A stretch of 64,000 nt of DNA. Source: Pseudoxanthomonas sacheonensis. GTDB taxonomy: Bacteria > Pseudomonadota > Gammaproteobacteria > Xanthomonadales > Xanthomonadaceae. Under the pieces are notes generated by a model. It ran no database searches and had not been told where the DNA came from. It was given only the letters and a program-made list of their open reading frames with translations. The position numbers were made by a program, and so were the translations under genes. Below, piece by piece: positions 18,576 to 26,455 of this stretch (positions are counted from its first letter, which is position 1; each line of letters opens with the position of its first letter). The DNA is taken from positions 1 to 64,000 of the forward strand of contig NZ_PDWS01000016.1 in NCBI RefSeq assembly GCF_010093305.1, read 5' to 3'.

Positions 18576-18620
18576 TCGCGAAGACGAAGCGAAGACGAAA
18601 AAGGCGCAGCCGGATGTGGA

Positions 18621-18696
18621 TGGTGCCGGCACCCGGATTCGAACTGGGGACCTACCGCTTACAAGGCGGTTGCTCTACCAACTGAGCTATGCCGGC
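18621..18696 (-). tRNA. tRNA-Thr (anticodon UGU)
   Basis: A 76-nt cloverleaf with encoded CCA. The acceptor stem is GCCGGCA/TGCCGGC, the D-arm GCTC...GAGC, the anticodon stem ACCGC/GCGGT with loop CTTGTAA (anticodon TGT, complement of 18661-18663), and the T-arm contains TTCGAAT. The A-C mismatch in the T stem is shared with E. coli tRNA-Thr(UGU). It decodes ACA and wobbles to ACG. There is no integrase or att-like duplication beside it. Confidence 0.97.
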
Positions 18697-18758
18697 ATGG
18701 CCGATGCGCGCAACGCGCGCCGGGAAAGAATGCGTGCTGAAAAGCGCGGACGCGGATT

Positions 18759-19457
18759 CTACCGCAGCAGGGCGCAATCGAGCGAACGCGATTGCGATGC
18801 GCCGGCTCCGCTGCGCAGCCCGGACGCGGTAATGCCGGCGGCGGCGGCGACATCCAGCCACCATTGCGCCGTGCCTTCATCGCCTATGGGCTGCAATTGC
18901 GCGTCGAATCCGGCCGCCCGCAGCGCGGCCTGGCGGCGTTCTGCGCCTTCGCGGCTGCGGTAGCGGCCCAGGGCGATGCCGTTGGTCTGCGCGCCGCTGT
19001 TGACCACCAGGTAGTCGTCGAAGCCCGCTGCGCCGATGCGCTGGGCAAGCGCCTGGGCCGCTTCGCGGTCGGCCTGGGGCGGCAGGACCACGTTGTAGCC
19101 CTGTGCCGTCTTGCCGGGAACTTCGCGGGGATTGCCGCGCGTTATCCGAGTGCCGATACGCGTCGCCGCCGATCTGGCCGCGGCCTGGTCGGCGAACGGT
19201 CCGATGCTGAAGCACTGCACGGGCGTTGCGGGTTCGACGGCAGCCACGGCAGCGGGCGGCGATGGCGCCATGGGCGCCGCTGCCTGCGTTAGCGGAGTAG
19301 CGTCGGTTTTCCCGCTTTCGCTGAGCAATTGCAGCCTGGGTACGCCCGCCGGCTGCGCCGGAAGCGCGGGGGGAAGCGGTTCGGGGCGGGAAATCCACCA
19401 GGCAGCGGCGCCCGCATTCAACACGATAAGCAGGACTATCAGGGCGCGGATCAGCAT
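18759..19457 (-). CDS. SPOR-domain envelope protein
   Basis: A 232-residue protein with one N-terminal membrane anchor (MLIRALIVLLIVLNAGAAAW), a Pro/Ala-rich linker and a SPOR-type module at about 75-165: QCFSIGPFADQAAARSAATR followed by a second half NGIALGRYRSREGAERRQA. SPOR domains bind denuded septal peptidoglycan and place proteins at the division site. The start at 19457 overlaps the coaX stop by 7 nt. It forms a birA-coaX-SPOR unit read leftwards towards the tRNA-Thr gene, an arrangement I believe is common in this family. Confidence 0.85.
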   Translation of the reverse strand: MLIRALIVLLIVLNAGAAAWWISRPEPLPPALPAQPAGVPRLQLLSESGKTDATPLTQAAAPMAPSPPAAVAAVEPATPVQCFSIGPFADQAAARSAATRIGTRITRGNPREVPGKTAQGYNVVLPPQADREAAQALAQRIGAAGFDDYLVVNSGAQTNGIALGRYRSREGAERRQAALRAAGFDAQLQPIGDEGTAQWWLDVAAAAGITASGLRSGAGASQSRSLDCALLR

Positions 19458-20206
19458 TCGGCGGTTCCAGGAGCCGTGCCCATGCGCGACCACAGGGCCA
19501 GCCCTTCCAGGACCAGTGCGGGCGCGCGAAGCGCATCGGGAAAATGTGGAGCGAGCATGTCAGCACCGCCGCCATGCAGCAACAGAGTGGGAACTTCGCC
19601 CAGCATCCGCGTCGCCTGGGCTACGCTGCGGTCGATCAGGCCCAACGCGGCGCCTTCGCAACCCGAGGCCAGGGCATCGGCCGTGGTGGAAGCGAATTCC
19701 CGATACTCGCCGCCTTCCGGCGGCAGCTGCGCGGCGGCCTGGTGCAGCGCCTGGCGCATGATGCTGGGCGAAGGTCCGATGCGTCCGCCGCGATGCAAAC
19801 CGTCGCGGTCCAGCAGATCGATGGTCAATGCGGTGCCGACGCCGGCGATCAGCCATGGGCCCGCCCTGCGTCCGTGCGCGGCAAGCAGGGCCAGGAACCG
19901 GTCCACCCCCAGCCGCGCGGGTTCGGCATAAGCGATGCGCACGCCTGCCAGTCGGGCGCTGCTGCGTGCCAGGGAAATGCAGCGGAACCGCTGGGCCAGA
20001 ACTTCCACCACCGTTGCGGTCAGGGCGGGGGACGCCACACTGGCAAGGCAGGCCGAATCCGCATTCTCGGGCAGCAGCCGCCGCAGCTCGCGTGCGAACG
20101 CGTCCGGCTCATGCGCCAGCGCAACCACCTCGCCCAGACTGCCGTCGTCCCGCAACTGCGCGCATTTCAGACGCGTATTTCCCAGGTCCAGCAGCCACCG
20201 GCTCAT
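19451..20206 (-). CDS. coaX: Type III pantothenate kinase
   Basis: A 251-residue ASKHA-fold kinase that phosphorylates pantothenate in the first step of CoA synthesis. The N-terminal phosphate motif is LLDLGNTRLK and the second nucleotide motif GVGTALTIDLL. The substrate motif is degenerate: RLGVDRFLALLAA corresponds to the usual GxDR region. The length is typical (about 245-260). Its ATG overlaps the birA stop (ATGA), so it is translated with birA. Confidence 0.95.
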   Translation of the reverse strand: MSRWLLDLGNTRLKCAQLRDDGSLGEVVALAHEPDAFARELRRLLPENADSACLASVASPALTATVVEVLAQRFRCISLARSSARLAGVRIAYAEPARLGVDRFLALLAAHGRRAGPWLIAGVGTALTIDLLDRDGLHRGGRIGPSPSIMRQALHQAAAQLPPEGGEYREFASTTADALASGCEGAALGLIDRSVAQATRMLGEVPTLLLHGGGADMLAPHFPDALRAPALVLEGLALWSRMGTAPGTAEC

Positions 20207-21171
20207 TGCGCCCTCACGCTGACTTCCCCCGCATGGAAAACACGTTCGCCGCCGTCGATGCGCACGCGCAGCGCGCCGTCTTCGGCGATGCCGGCGGCGA
20301 TGCCGGCCTGGGTCGCCCCGGCCAGATGCACCAGCACTTCGCGTCCCGCCAGCGCATCGAAATGCGCATAGCGCGCCAGGAACGGAGCCAATCCTTCGAC
20401 ATCGAACCGATCCAGCGCCGGCACCAGATGGGTGAGCAATCGCGCGGCGACCGCGTTGCGCGACGGCGCCGTATCGAGAAGGTGGACCAGATCGATCCAG
20501 GGTTGGTCCAACGTCGCGGCCATGGCCTCGGGCATGCGCACGTTGAGGCCCAGCCCGATCACCGCGCGCACGGGCCCGGCGTGTTCGCCGCCGCCTTCCA
20601 CCAGCAATCCGCCGAGTTTGCGTCCTTCCACCACCAGATCGTTGGGCCATTTCAGGCGCACGTCCGGGTACCCCGATTCGTGCAGCGCTTCGGCCACGGC
20701 CACGCCCGCGACCAGGCTCAAGCCGCCCAGCCGCGCCAGCCCGCCGGAGAACTGCCGCGACAGCGATAGATAAAGATGCGCGGCCAAGGGCGAGGCCCAG
20801 GTTTTCCCGCGCCGCCCGCGTCCGCCGGTCTGGCGCTCGGCGATCAATGCCGCCACGCCGTGCGCGGGAGTGTCGCGGCGCAGCAGTTCGCTGTTGGTGG
20901 AATCCAGCGACCAGGCGATTTCAAGCGAAGCGACGCCGGCGCGCACGAAAGGCGGAAGCGCGCCGATGATGGCTTCGGCCTGCAGCAGTTCCAGCGGGTG
21001 GCGCAGCGCATACCCGCGGCCGGCCTGCGCGTCGATTTCCACGCCGGCTTCGCGCAGGGTTTCGATGCGTTTCCACATCGCCGCGCGAGTCAGCCCCGCC
21101 TCCTGCGCCAGTGCGTCGCCCGACACCGGGCCGGCGATGAGCCGCTGCAGGATTGCGCGTTCGCCGCTCAC
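20203..21171 (-). CDS. birA: Biotin--protein ligase / biotin operon repressor
   Basis: A 322-residue protein joining an N-terminal winged helix (ALAQEAGLTRAAMWKRIETL) to the biotin ligase domain with the GRGRRGKTW adenylate motif, LKWPNDLVVEGRKLGGLL and a C-terminal SH3-like cap. It charges biotin as biotinyl-AMP onto acetyl-CoA carboxylase and, with the HTH, can repress biotin genes. The start codon is GTG at 21171; no ATG is suitable. A palindrome (CGTACGCCCG/CGGGCGTACG, 21171-21195) directly covers the start region. Confidence 0.94.
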   Translation of the reverse strand: MSGERAILQRLIAGPVSGDALAQEAGLTRAAMWKRIETLREAGVEIDAQAGRGYALRHPLELLQAEAIIGALPPFVRAGVASLEIAWSLDSTNSELLRRDTPAHGVAALIAERQTGGRGRRGKTWASPLAAHLYLSLSRQFSGGLARLGGLSLVAGVAVAEALHESGYPDVRLKWPNDLVVEGRKLGGLLVEGGGEHAGPVRAVIGLGLNVRMPEAMAATLDQPWIDLVHLLDTAPSRNAVAARLLTHLVPALDRFDVEGLAPFLARYAHFDALAGREVLVHLAGATQAGIAAGIAEDGALRVRIDGGERVFHAGEVSVRAQ

Positions 21172-21195
21172 GTACGCCCGCGCGACGGGCGTACG
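21171..21195. other. Hairpin at the birA start; 21196-21564 otherwise without a gene
   Basis: A 10-bp perfect palindrome (CGTACGCCCG, five-base spacer, CGGGCGTACG) begins at the first base of birA's GTG. In mRNA it could mask the start site; as DNA it could be an operator. The remaining 370 nt to the next gene show no convincing coding sequence; a 46-codon frame (21308-21168) ending on the birA start has no ribosome site. Confidence 0.5.
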
Positions 21196-21564
21196 CGCCC
21201 GCGACGCGATCCGGAACCGGTGGGCAAGCGCTGCAGCAGACCGCCCGGCAGCCAGTCGGGCGGGTACGCGGCAGCCATCGGCGCGGGGAGCAGGAAAAGC
21301 ATGGGCATGCCTTAATTATGCGCGAGATGCGGGCTGCGCCGGTGCGGCAGCGGCGGCCGCACGGTGACCATCGAAGCATCCCCTGCACCCGCGCCGGCGG
21401 CAGCGCCGGATCGCACCCGCCCGACAGGGAACCCGCATAGACTTCGCAGCGGTTCTGTTGCGCCGCAGCAGCCGGCGGTCGGCAAGACGGGCAGCAACCG
21501 CCAACGGGCCGGGAACCGCGCTATAGTTCGCGCGGTCAGAACGTCCGCCAGACAGGAGTCTCCC

Positions 21565-21855
21565 ATGCTGCGTCTCAGCTTAGCTCTGTTGTTGATCTGC
21601 GCCAGCGCACACGCCCTGGCCCAGAACGGACGCAATGCGCCGCCCAATCCCGGCGCCTGCCAGGAAACCGAGGCGGTCGCTCGCGACGACGCAGCGCAGG
21701 CGGGCGCGGCGCACCCCAAGGCCAGCGCTGCGCGCAACAAGTACGCCAAGCCCGCTTCGGCTTCGCCGGGAGGCGGTGGCGGTGGCGATGAAGACGGTCT
21801 GCAGCGTGTTCGCGGCTCCAAGTGGCACAGCTTCCTTCCGGGCATGTTCCGCTGA
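21565..21855 (+). CDS. Small exported protein of unknown function
   Basis: A 96-residue protein with a clear signal peptide (MLRLSLALLLICASAHALAQ), giving a mature chain of about 75 residues rich in Ala, Pro, Gly and charged residues, with a single Cys and a run of six Gly. The ATG at 21565 follows ACAGGAGTCTCCC. I recognise no family. Its 3' end overlaps the proposed mtfA start by 34 nt, so the two are probably co-transcribed. Confidence 0.6.
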   Translation: MLRLSLALLLICASAHALAQNGRNAPPNPGACQETEAVARDDAAQAGAAHPKASAARNKYAKPASASPGGGGGGDEDGLQRVRGSKWHSFLPGMFR

Positions 21856-22604
21856 TCGGATCGTGGTTCGGCTGGCTCAAACGCCCGCCCCATTCCCTCG
21901 ACACCGAGATCTGGGCCGACACCCGACGCTCGGTTCCCTTGTTGCACGACTTGCACGCATCCAGCGATGCGGCATTGCAGTCGCTGGTAGCGCGTTTCCT
22001 GCACGAGAAAACCATCACGCCCCTTGCCGGCCTGGTGCTGGATGCGCGCGCGCGCATGCAATTGGCCGCACTCTGCTGCCTGCCCTTGCTGGGTTTCGGA
22101 GCGAAAGGATTACGCGGCTGGTCGCAGCTGCTGGTCTATCCGGACGCTTTTCGCGTGCAACGCAGCCATGTGGATGCGGCCGGCGTGCTGCACGAATTCG
22201 AGGACGATCTTAGCGGCGAATCGTGGGAAGCTGGCCCGCTGATCCTGTCTTGGGCCGACGTGCAGGCCGACCTGGCCGACCCCTTCGCCGGCTTCTGCGT
22301 GGCCATCCACGAAATGGCGCATAAGTTGGACGCGCTCGACGGCGCGATGGACGGCACTCCGCCGCTGCCGCGCGCCTGGCAGCGCGAATGGGCCGCCGAT
22401 TTCCAGCGCCAGTACGATGCGTTCTGCGACGAAGTGGATAGCGGACGCGACACCGCCATCGATGCCTACGCTTCCGAATCGCCGGAAGAATTCTTTGCCG
22501 TGACCAGCGAATACCATTTCTCCGCGCCAGCCTTGCTGCAAGCGGAAATGCCGCGAGTAGCCGCGCACCTGCAACGTTTCTACAATCCAACAAGAACTAT
22601 GTAG
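21822..22604 (+). CDS. mtfA: MtfA-type zinc peptidase (Mlc titration factor homologue)
   Basis: A 260-residue cytoplasmic protein. The zinc motif is HEMAHKLDALDG, with the downstream acidic ligand region IDAYASESPEEFFAVTSEY, both diagnostic of the MtfA/DUF980 family. E. coli MtfA is an aminopeptidase that binds the glucose repressor Mlc. The start is uncertain: GTG at 21822 overlaps the preceding gene; family alignments start near GSWFGWLKRP (about 21858), where no good codon is seen. The TAG stop (22602-22604) is part of a palindromic repeat (TAGGAGCGACG), so the last residues (NPTRTM) may differ from relatives. Confidence 0.85.
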   Translation: MAQLPSGHVPLIGSWFGWLKRPPHSLDTEIWADTRRSVPLLHDLHASSDAALQSLVARFLHEKTITPLAGLVLDARARMQLAALCCLPLLGFGAKGLRGWSQLLVYPDAFRVQRSHVDAAGVLHEFEDDLSGESWEAGPLILSWADVQADLADPFAGFCVAIHEMAHKLDALDGAMDGTPPLPRAWQREWAADFQRQYDAFCDEVDSGRDTAIDAYASESPEEFFAVTSEYHFSAPALLQAEMPRVAAHLQRFYNPTRTM

Positions 22605-22675
22605 GAGCGACGCGAGTCGCGAAGCCATGGAGCCTGACTGGTCCTATCTGCTTCGCGACTCGCGTCGCTCCTACA
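22600..22675. repeat. Inverted-pair repeat supplying the mtfA stop codon
   Basis: Arms 22600-22625 and 22650-22675 (core TGTAGGAGCGACGCGAGTCG) are perfect reverse complements, 24 nt apart, between convergent mtfA and phoQ. The left arm contains the mtfA stop TAG at 22602-22604. Confidence 0.8.
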
Positions 22676-22694
22676 TCGCCACAAACCGGCGCCG

Positions 22695-24140
22695 TCACAA
22701 CCCCTGCGGCAAAATCACCTCGAAGCGCGCGCCGCCCAGTTCCTGCGAACGCGTCACCTGCAGCTCGCCGCGGTAGCCGCGCACCAGATCCTGCACGATC
22801 GCCAGGCCGATGCCGTGCCCTTGCACGCGCTCGTCGCCGCGCACGCCGCGCTGCAGGATATGCGCGACGTCTTCGTCGGCGATGCCGGGGCCGTCGTCGT
22901 CCACCGCCAACAGCAGACCGGCGCGGCGGTTGCCCACGGTCTTGGTGGGCGTGGCGGTCAGCAGCACGCGCGAGCGTGCCCACTTGAACGCGTTCTCCAA
23001 CAGGTTGCCCATCAGTTCCTGCAGATCGCCCGGTTCGCCATGGAAGCGCGCATCCGGGTGGATGTCGAATTCGCAGATCACGCCCTTGGCGGCGTAGACT
23101 TTTTCCAGGCCGCGCACTATTTCCTCGGCGTTGGATTCGATGGGCACCGGCGTGGCGAACAGGGCATGGCCGCTGGAAGCGGCGCGCGCCAATTGATAGG
23201 ACACCAGATTGTTCATGCGCTTCAACTGCGTATCCAGTTCTTCGCGCAATGCGGTGGCGTGGATGCCTTCGTCCAGCTGCGAACGCAGCACCGCCAGCGG
23301 CGTCTTCAGACTGTGGGCGAGGTCGGCCAGCGTATTGCGCTGGCGGTCCAGGTTCTCGCGCTCGCTTTCGATGAAGGCGTTGATGCTTTCGGTCAGCGGC
23401 TCCAGCTCGCGCGGGTGGCGTTCGGTCATGCGGCTGGCCTGTCCGCGCTGCACTTTGGTCAGTTCGTTGATCACGCGCTGCAACGGCCGCAGGCTCCAGT
23501 TGAGCACCGCCACCTGCAACAGCAACAGGAACGCGCCCGCCGCGCCCAAGTACCCCCACAAGGCGCCGCGGAAGGTGCGCAGCTGCGCGCCCAGCACGCG
23601 CGAATCCTCCGACACATAGATCGAATAAGGGAACTCGCCTTCCGGCGCGCGGTTTGCGTAGATGGTGCCCAGCCCGAAGCGATACACGCCGCCTTCGTTG
23701 CCGTCGATCTGGCGCATCGGCACCGGGCCCTCGAAGGTTTCCTGCAGCGGCTTGAGCATGTTGGCCGCCGGCAAGGTTGGCCCCAGGGTGGAATCGGAAC
23801 CCCAGTGCTCGTTGGGCAGCACTACCTCGGCGTACAGACCGCTACCGGGCTGGGTGAAACGCGGATCCACCGGCATTTCGGGCGGAATCAGGGTACCGTC
23901 GCGGCCGAATTCCAGCTTGTTGGCGTAGGAAATCGCATAACCCTTCAGGCGATTGCGCAAGTTGAGTTCGGCAGTGCTGACGAAGGCGCGGTCCAACGCG
24001 TAGCCCGCCAGGAACAGGAAAGCGAGCAGGCCCACGCTGGCGGCCAGCAATTGCCGGGCGCGCAAAGAGCGCGGGCGCCATCCCTGAAAAGGATCGCGCC
24101 CGCTTTGTGCCGCACCAGCGTCCGCCGCGCGCGGTGGCAT
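22695..24140 (-). CDS. phoQ: PhoQ-type sensor histidine kinase
   Basis: A 481-residue inner-membrane kinase. One membrane helix (LLAASVGLLAFLFLAGYAL) precedes a periplasmic sensor of about 140 residues, then a second helix (GYLGAAGAFLLLLQVAVL), a HAMP-like linker, the phosphoacceptor H-box LADLAHSLKTPLAVLRSQ, the N-box LMGNLLENAFKWA, DDDGPGI and the G-box GHGIGLAIVQDLV. It senses divalent cations, pH or cationic peptides in relatives. The ATG overlaps the phoP stop (TGATG). The periplasmic acidic cluster of E. coli PhoQ is not obvious here, so the signal may differ. Confidence 0.92.
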   Translation of the reverse strand: MPPRAADAGAAQSGRDPFQGWRPRSLRARQLLAASVGLLAFLFLAGYALDRAFVSTAELNLRNRLKGYAISYANKLEFGRDGTLIPPEMPVDPRFTQPGSGLYAEVVLPNEHWGSDSTLGPTLPAANMLKPLQETFEGPVPMRQIDGNEGGVYRFGLGTIYANRAPEGEFPYSIYVSEDSRVLGAQLRTFRGALWGYLGAAGAFLLLLQVAVLNWSLRPLQRVINELTKVQRGQASRMTERHPRELEPLTESINAFIESERENLDRQRNTLADLAHSLKTPLAVLRSQLDEGIHATALREELDTQLKRMNNLVSYQLARAASSGHALFATPVPIESNAEEIVRGLEKVYAAKGVICEFDIHPDARFHGEPGDLQELMGNLLENAFKWARSRVLLTATPTKTVGNRRAGLLLAVDDDGPGIADEDVAHILQRGVRGDERVQGHGIGLAIVQDLVRGYRGELQVTRSQELGGARFEVILPQGL

Positions 24141-24826
24141 CAGCCCTCGTGGTTGCGCGGTATGGCGAAACGGTAGCCGCGGCCGCGTACGGTCTCGATC
24201 GGCTTCAGTTCGCCTTCCGGATCCAGCTTCTTGCGCAAGCGGCCGATGAAGACCTCCAGCACGTTGGAGTCGCGGTCGAAGTCCTGCTGGTAGATGTGCT
24301 CGGTCAGGTCGGCTTTGGACACCAGCTCGCCCGCATGCATCATCAGATACTCCAGCACTTTGTATTCGTAACTGGTCAGATCGATGTTGCCGCCGTTGAC
24401 GCTGACCGTCTGCGCGGCCAGATCCAGCGCGACCGGGCCGCATTCCAGGGTCGGTTTGCTCCAGCCGGCGGCGCGGCGCAGCAGCGCGTTGACGCGGGCC
24501 AGCAGCTCTTCCACATGGAAGGGCTTGACCAGGTAATCGTCGGCGCCCTGCTTCAGGCCTTCCACTTTGTCCTGCCAGCTGGAACGCGCGGTCAGGATCA
24601 GCACGGGGAATTTCTTGCCTTCGTCGCGCAGCGCCTTGATCAGTTCCATGCCCGACATCTTGGGCAGGCCCAGATCGATGATGCCCACATCGAACGGCAC
24701 TTCGCGGCCCATGTACAGGCCTTCCTCGCCGTCTTGCGCCGCATCCACGGCGAAGCCTTCGCGTTTGAGGCGCGCGGCCAGGGTTTCGCGGAGAGGGGCT
24801 TCATCTTCGACCAGCAAAATACGCAT
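24140..24826 (-). CDS. phoP: PhoP-type response regulator
   Basis: A 228-residue OmpR-class regulator. The receiver domain has the acidic pair ILLVEDEAPL, the phosphoacceptor Asp in VGIIDLGLPKMSG and the conserved Thr/Lys (LTARSSW, YLVKPF). The C-terminal winged helix (ALDLAAQTVSVNGGNIDLTS through GRGYRFAIPRN) binds tandem repeats. The ATG at 24826 has AGGAG five bases upstream; a GTG two codons earlier is worse placed. It lies between the PepSY-like exported gene and phoQ, the order I expect in Xanthomonadaceae. Confidence 0.94.
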   Translation of the reverse strand: MRILLVEDEAPLRETLAARLKREGFAVDAAQDGEEGLYMGREVPFDVGIIDLGLPKMSGMELIKALRDEGKKFPVLILTARSSWQDKVEGLKQGADDYLVKPFHVEELLARVNALLRRAAGWSKPTLECGPVALDLAAQTVSVNGGNIDLTSYEYKVLEYLMMHAGELVSKADLTEHIYQQDFDRDSNVLEVFIGRLRKKLDPEGELKPIETVRGRGYRFAIPRNHEG

Positions 24827-24883
24827 GGACACTCCTGTGACTACTAGAACTGGCGGCCAGCAGGCCCCCGGGTAGGGAACATC

Positions 24884-25282
24884 TTACGGTCGGCGGGGGT
24901 TGTCGCCGCGTGCACGCGGCGGCGCATCCTCGCGCTGGGGGGCACGGTCGCGGCCGCCTCTGCGCTGCGGGTCGTCGTCCATGTAGCGGACGCGGCCACG
25001 ATCATCCATGACCTTGACCCGGTTGATCTCGCGGCCGTCGAACTGCACCCGCTCGGCACCCAGGATCTGGCCGCCGGTCTCGCGCTGGGCGCGGCGCACC
25101 GAATCGGACAACGAGGCCGGATTGCGCTGCGGCACCATGCTTTCGCGTGGCATGCTCTGGCGCGGCGGCGGATCGGGGCGCGGCTGTTCTTCCTGCCCCG
25201 ATTGCGCCCACGCGCCCACCGCCGCGCCGGACAGGGCGAGCAATGCGCAGGTGGACAGCAGAAAGCGGGACATGAATCTCAT
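24884..25282 (-). CDS. Exported PepSY-like protein preceding phoP-phoQ
   Basis: A 132-residue secreted or periplasmic protein with signal MSRFLLSTCALLALSGAAVG, a Pro/Gln/Arg-rich linker and a small domain SVRRAQRETGGQILGAERV followed by VKVMDDRGRVRYMDDDP, the strand pattern of PepSY-type units, then a basic disordered tail. PepSY-like proteins often modulate neighbouring sensor kinases or proteases, so a role in PhoQ signalling is plausible but inferred. Start choices are ATG 25282 or 25273. A tandem TAACGG repeat overlaps the first of these. Confidence 0.7.
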   Translation of the reverse strand: MRFMSRFLLSTCALLALSGAAVGAWAQSGQEEQPRPDPPPRQSMPRESMVPQRNPASLSDSVRRAQRETGGQILGAERVQFDGREINRVKVMDDRGRVRYMDDDPQRRGGRDRAPQREDAPPRARGDNPRRP

Positions 25283-25298
25283 AACGGAATCGTAACGG
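25282..25298 (-). promoter_or_regulatory. Candidate PhoP-type direct repeat at the head of the phoP operon
   Basis: On the minus strand CCGTTA-CGATT-CCGTTA is a perfect direct repeat with 5-bp spacer (11-bp period), the geometry bound by OmpR/PhoP dimers. It touches the first possible start codon, which favours the later ATG at 25273, or repression rather than activation. Binding is inferred only. Confidence 0.4.
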
Positions 25299-25431
25299 TT
25301 TTCGGCTTCCCTGAATGAACGGGAGCCGACGCGGCCTAGTGGTTGATTAGGAAATGGATTCTGGCGTCGGGCGGTGAATTCGATATGAATTTATCCACAG
25401 CCCGATCCGGCGCGTTCAGGTTCCTGGCTCA

Positions 25432-26343
25432 TTAGAAAATCTCCGCAACGCAGCAACGGAGCGACCCCCCGGCGGCTTCGATAGCCTCCAGCGGCACGCT
25501 GCGCGAGGCAAAACCGGCCTCCCGCAGGCGGTTGCGGGTGGTCGAAGCCAGGGAGGCTTCCGCCCCTGCGCTCATCCAGACCGACCTTCCGGACAGTGCG
25601 ATGGCATTGCCGGCGAAGGCGGCGTGTTCGGCCCGGGACAGGGAAATGCCGTGGGCCGCATACAGCCCGGCGATGGTTTCGGGCACGGCGGCATCGGCGA
25701 ACCCGTCCGCGCAAATCAGGGCCGCGCGGCCGGCCAGCACCGCCAGCACCACGTTGGTGTGGTATTCGCCGGGTGCCAGGTCGAACATCAAGGTGGCGCG
25801 CAGGCCGAAAGCCCGATGCATCAGCGCGGCGCCCTCTTCGTCGCAGCGTTCGGACAATCCGCAGAAGCCGAGGCCCCGTGCGCGGTCGATGACCAATGCG
25901 CCGGTGAGTTCGCAAGGGTGCGGCTGCGTTGACAGGTCGGTTTCCTGGTAGCCCAGCAGATCGGTGAAGAACCCGCGGATATCGCGGCGCGCGGCTTCGC
26001 GCTGGCGTACTTCGTGGCGCATGCGCCCCACCACCAGCCGACCCGGCGCGGTGGCGAAAATATTGTTGGGAAACAGGGCGTCGGGCGTGGCCGGATCGCC
26101 GCTGAAGCACAGCACCGGCAATTCCGACGCCAACGCGCGCTGCAGTTCGCGGTGCTGCGCCTGCGCCGCGCCCGCATCGAAGGCCGCGGCCTGCGCCATA
26201 TACCGGTTGTCGCGCGCCGATTGGTCCGCCCGCGCGAATCCGTCCGGCGCCACCAGGAACGCCGCCCGCGCGGTGGCGGGGCCGAAATCGGCTGCGCAGT
26301 TTCGGGCGAAGGGGAGGAACTCGGAAAGGGTGCGGGTAAGCAT
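25432..26343 (-). CDS. CtlX-like guanidino-group hydrolase (arginine deiminase-related)
   Basis: A 303-residue member of the GME/amidinotransferase superfamily. Signature pieces are FPNNIFATAPG, the central LTGALVIDRARGLGFCGLSE, the His motif APGEYHTNVVLAVLAG and the C-terminal catalytic Cys297 in GGSLRCCVAEIF. Relatives hydrolyse citrulline or arginine-type guanidines (CtlX, DDAH). The start ATG at 26343 follows TAGGGA; upstream in this frame is the terminator of the T4SS block. It is a single gene between the phoP operon and the effector gene and is not AT-rich like the secretion genes. Confidence 0.85.
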   Translation of the reverse strand: MLTRTLSEFLPFARNCAADFGPATARAAFLVAPDGFARADQSARDNRYMAQAAAFDAGAAQAQHRELQRALASELPVLCFSGDPATPDALFPNNIFATAPGRLVVGRMRHEVRQREAARRDIRGFFTDLLGYQETDLSTQPHPCELTGALVIDRARGLGFCGLSERCDEEGAALMHRAFGLRATLMFDLAPGEYHTNVVLAVLAGRAALICADGFADAAVPETIAGLYAAHGISLSRAEHAAFAGNAIALSGRSVWMSAGAEASLASTTRNRLREAGFASRSVPLEAIEAAGGSLRCCVAEIF

Positions 26344-26392
26344 GGGATCCCTACAGCGGCTTGCAGGAGACGAAGCTTCAACCGGATCCCAG

Positions 26393-26423
26393 CAAAAAAG
26401 AAGCCCCGCGATTGCGGGGCTTC
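26393..26423 (-). terminator. Rho-independent terminator of the T4SS/effector operon
   Basis: A 10-bp stem (GAAGCCCCGC / GCGGGGCTTC), four-base loop, followed on the minus strand by six T (26398-26393), 33 nt after the effector stop. It marks the 3' end of the long T4SS transcription unit. Confidence 0.92.
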
Positions 26424-26455
26424 CGTGACCGGACGGATGTCGAGCGGAATCCCGA

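Noticed and set aside
18621-18696. tRNA-Thr as attachment site of a genomic island
   Set aside because: No integrase, direct repeat of the 3' tRNA end, or composition change next to it.
21168-21308. 46-codon leader peptide ending on the birA start
   Set aside because: No ribosome site and no conserved feature; overlap of TGA with GTG could be chance.
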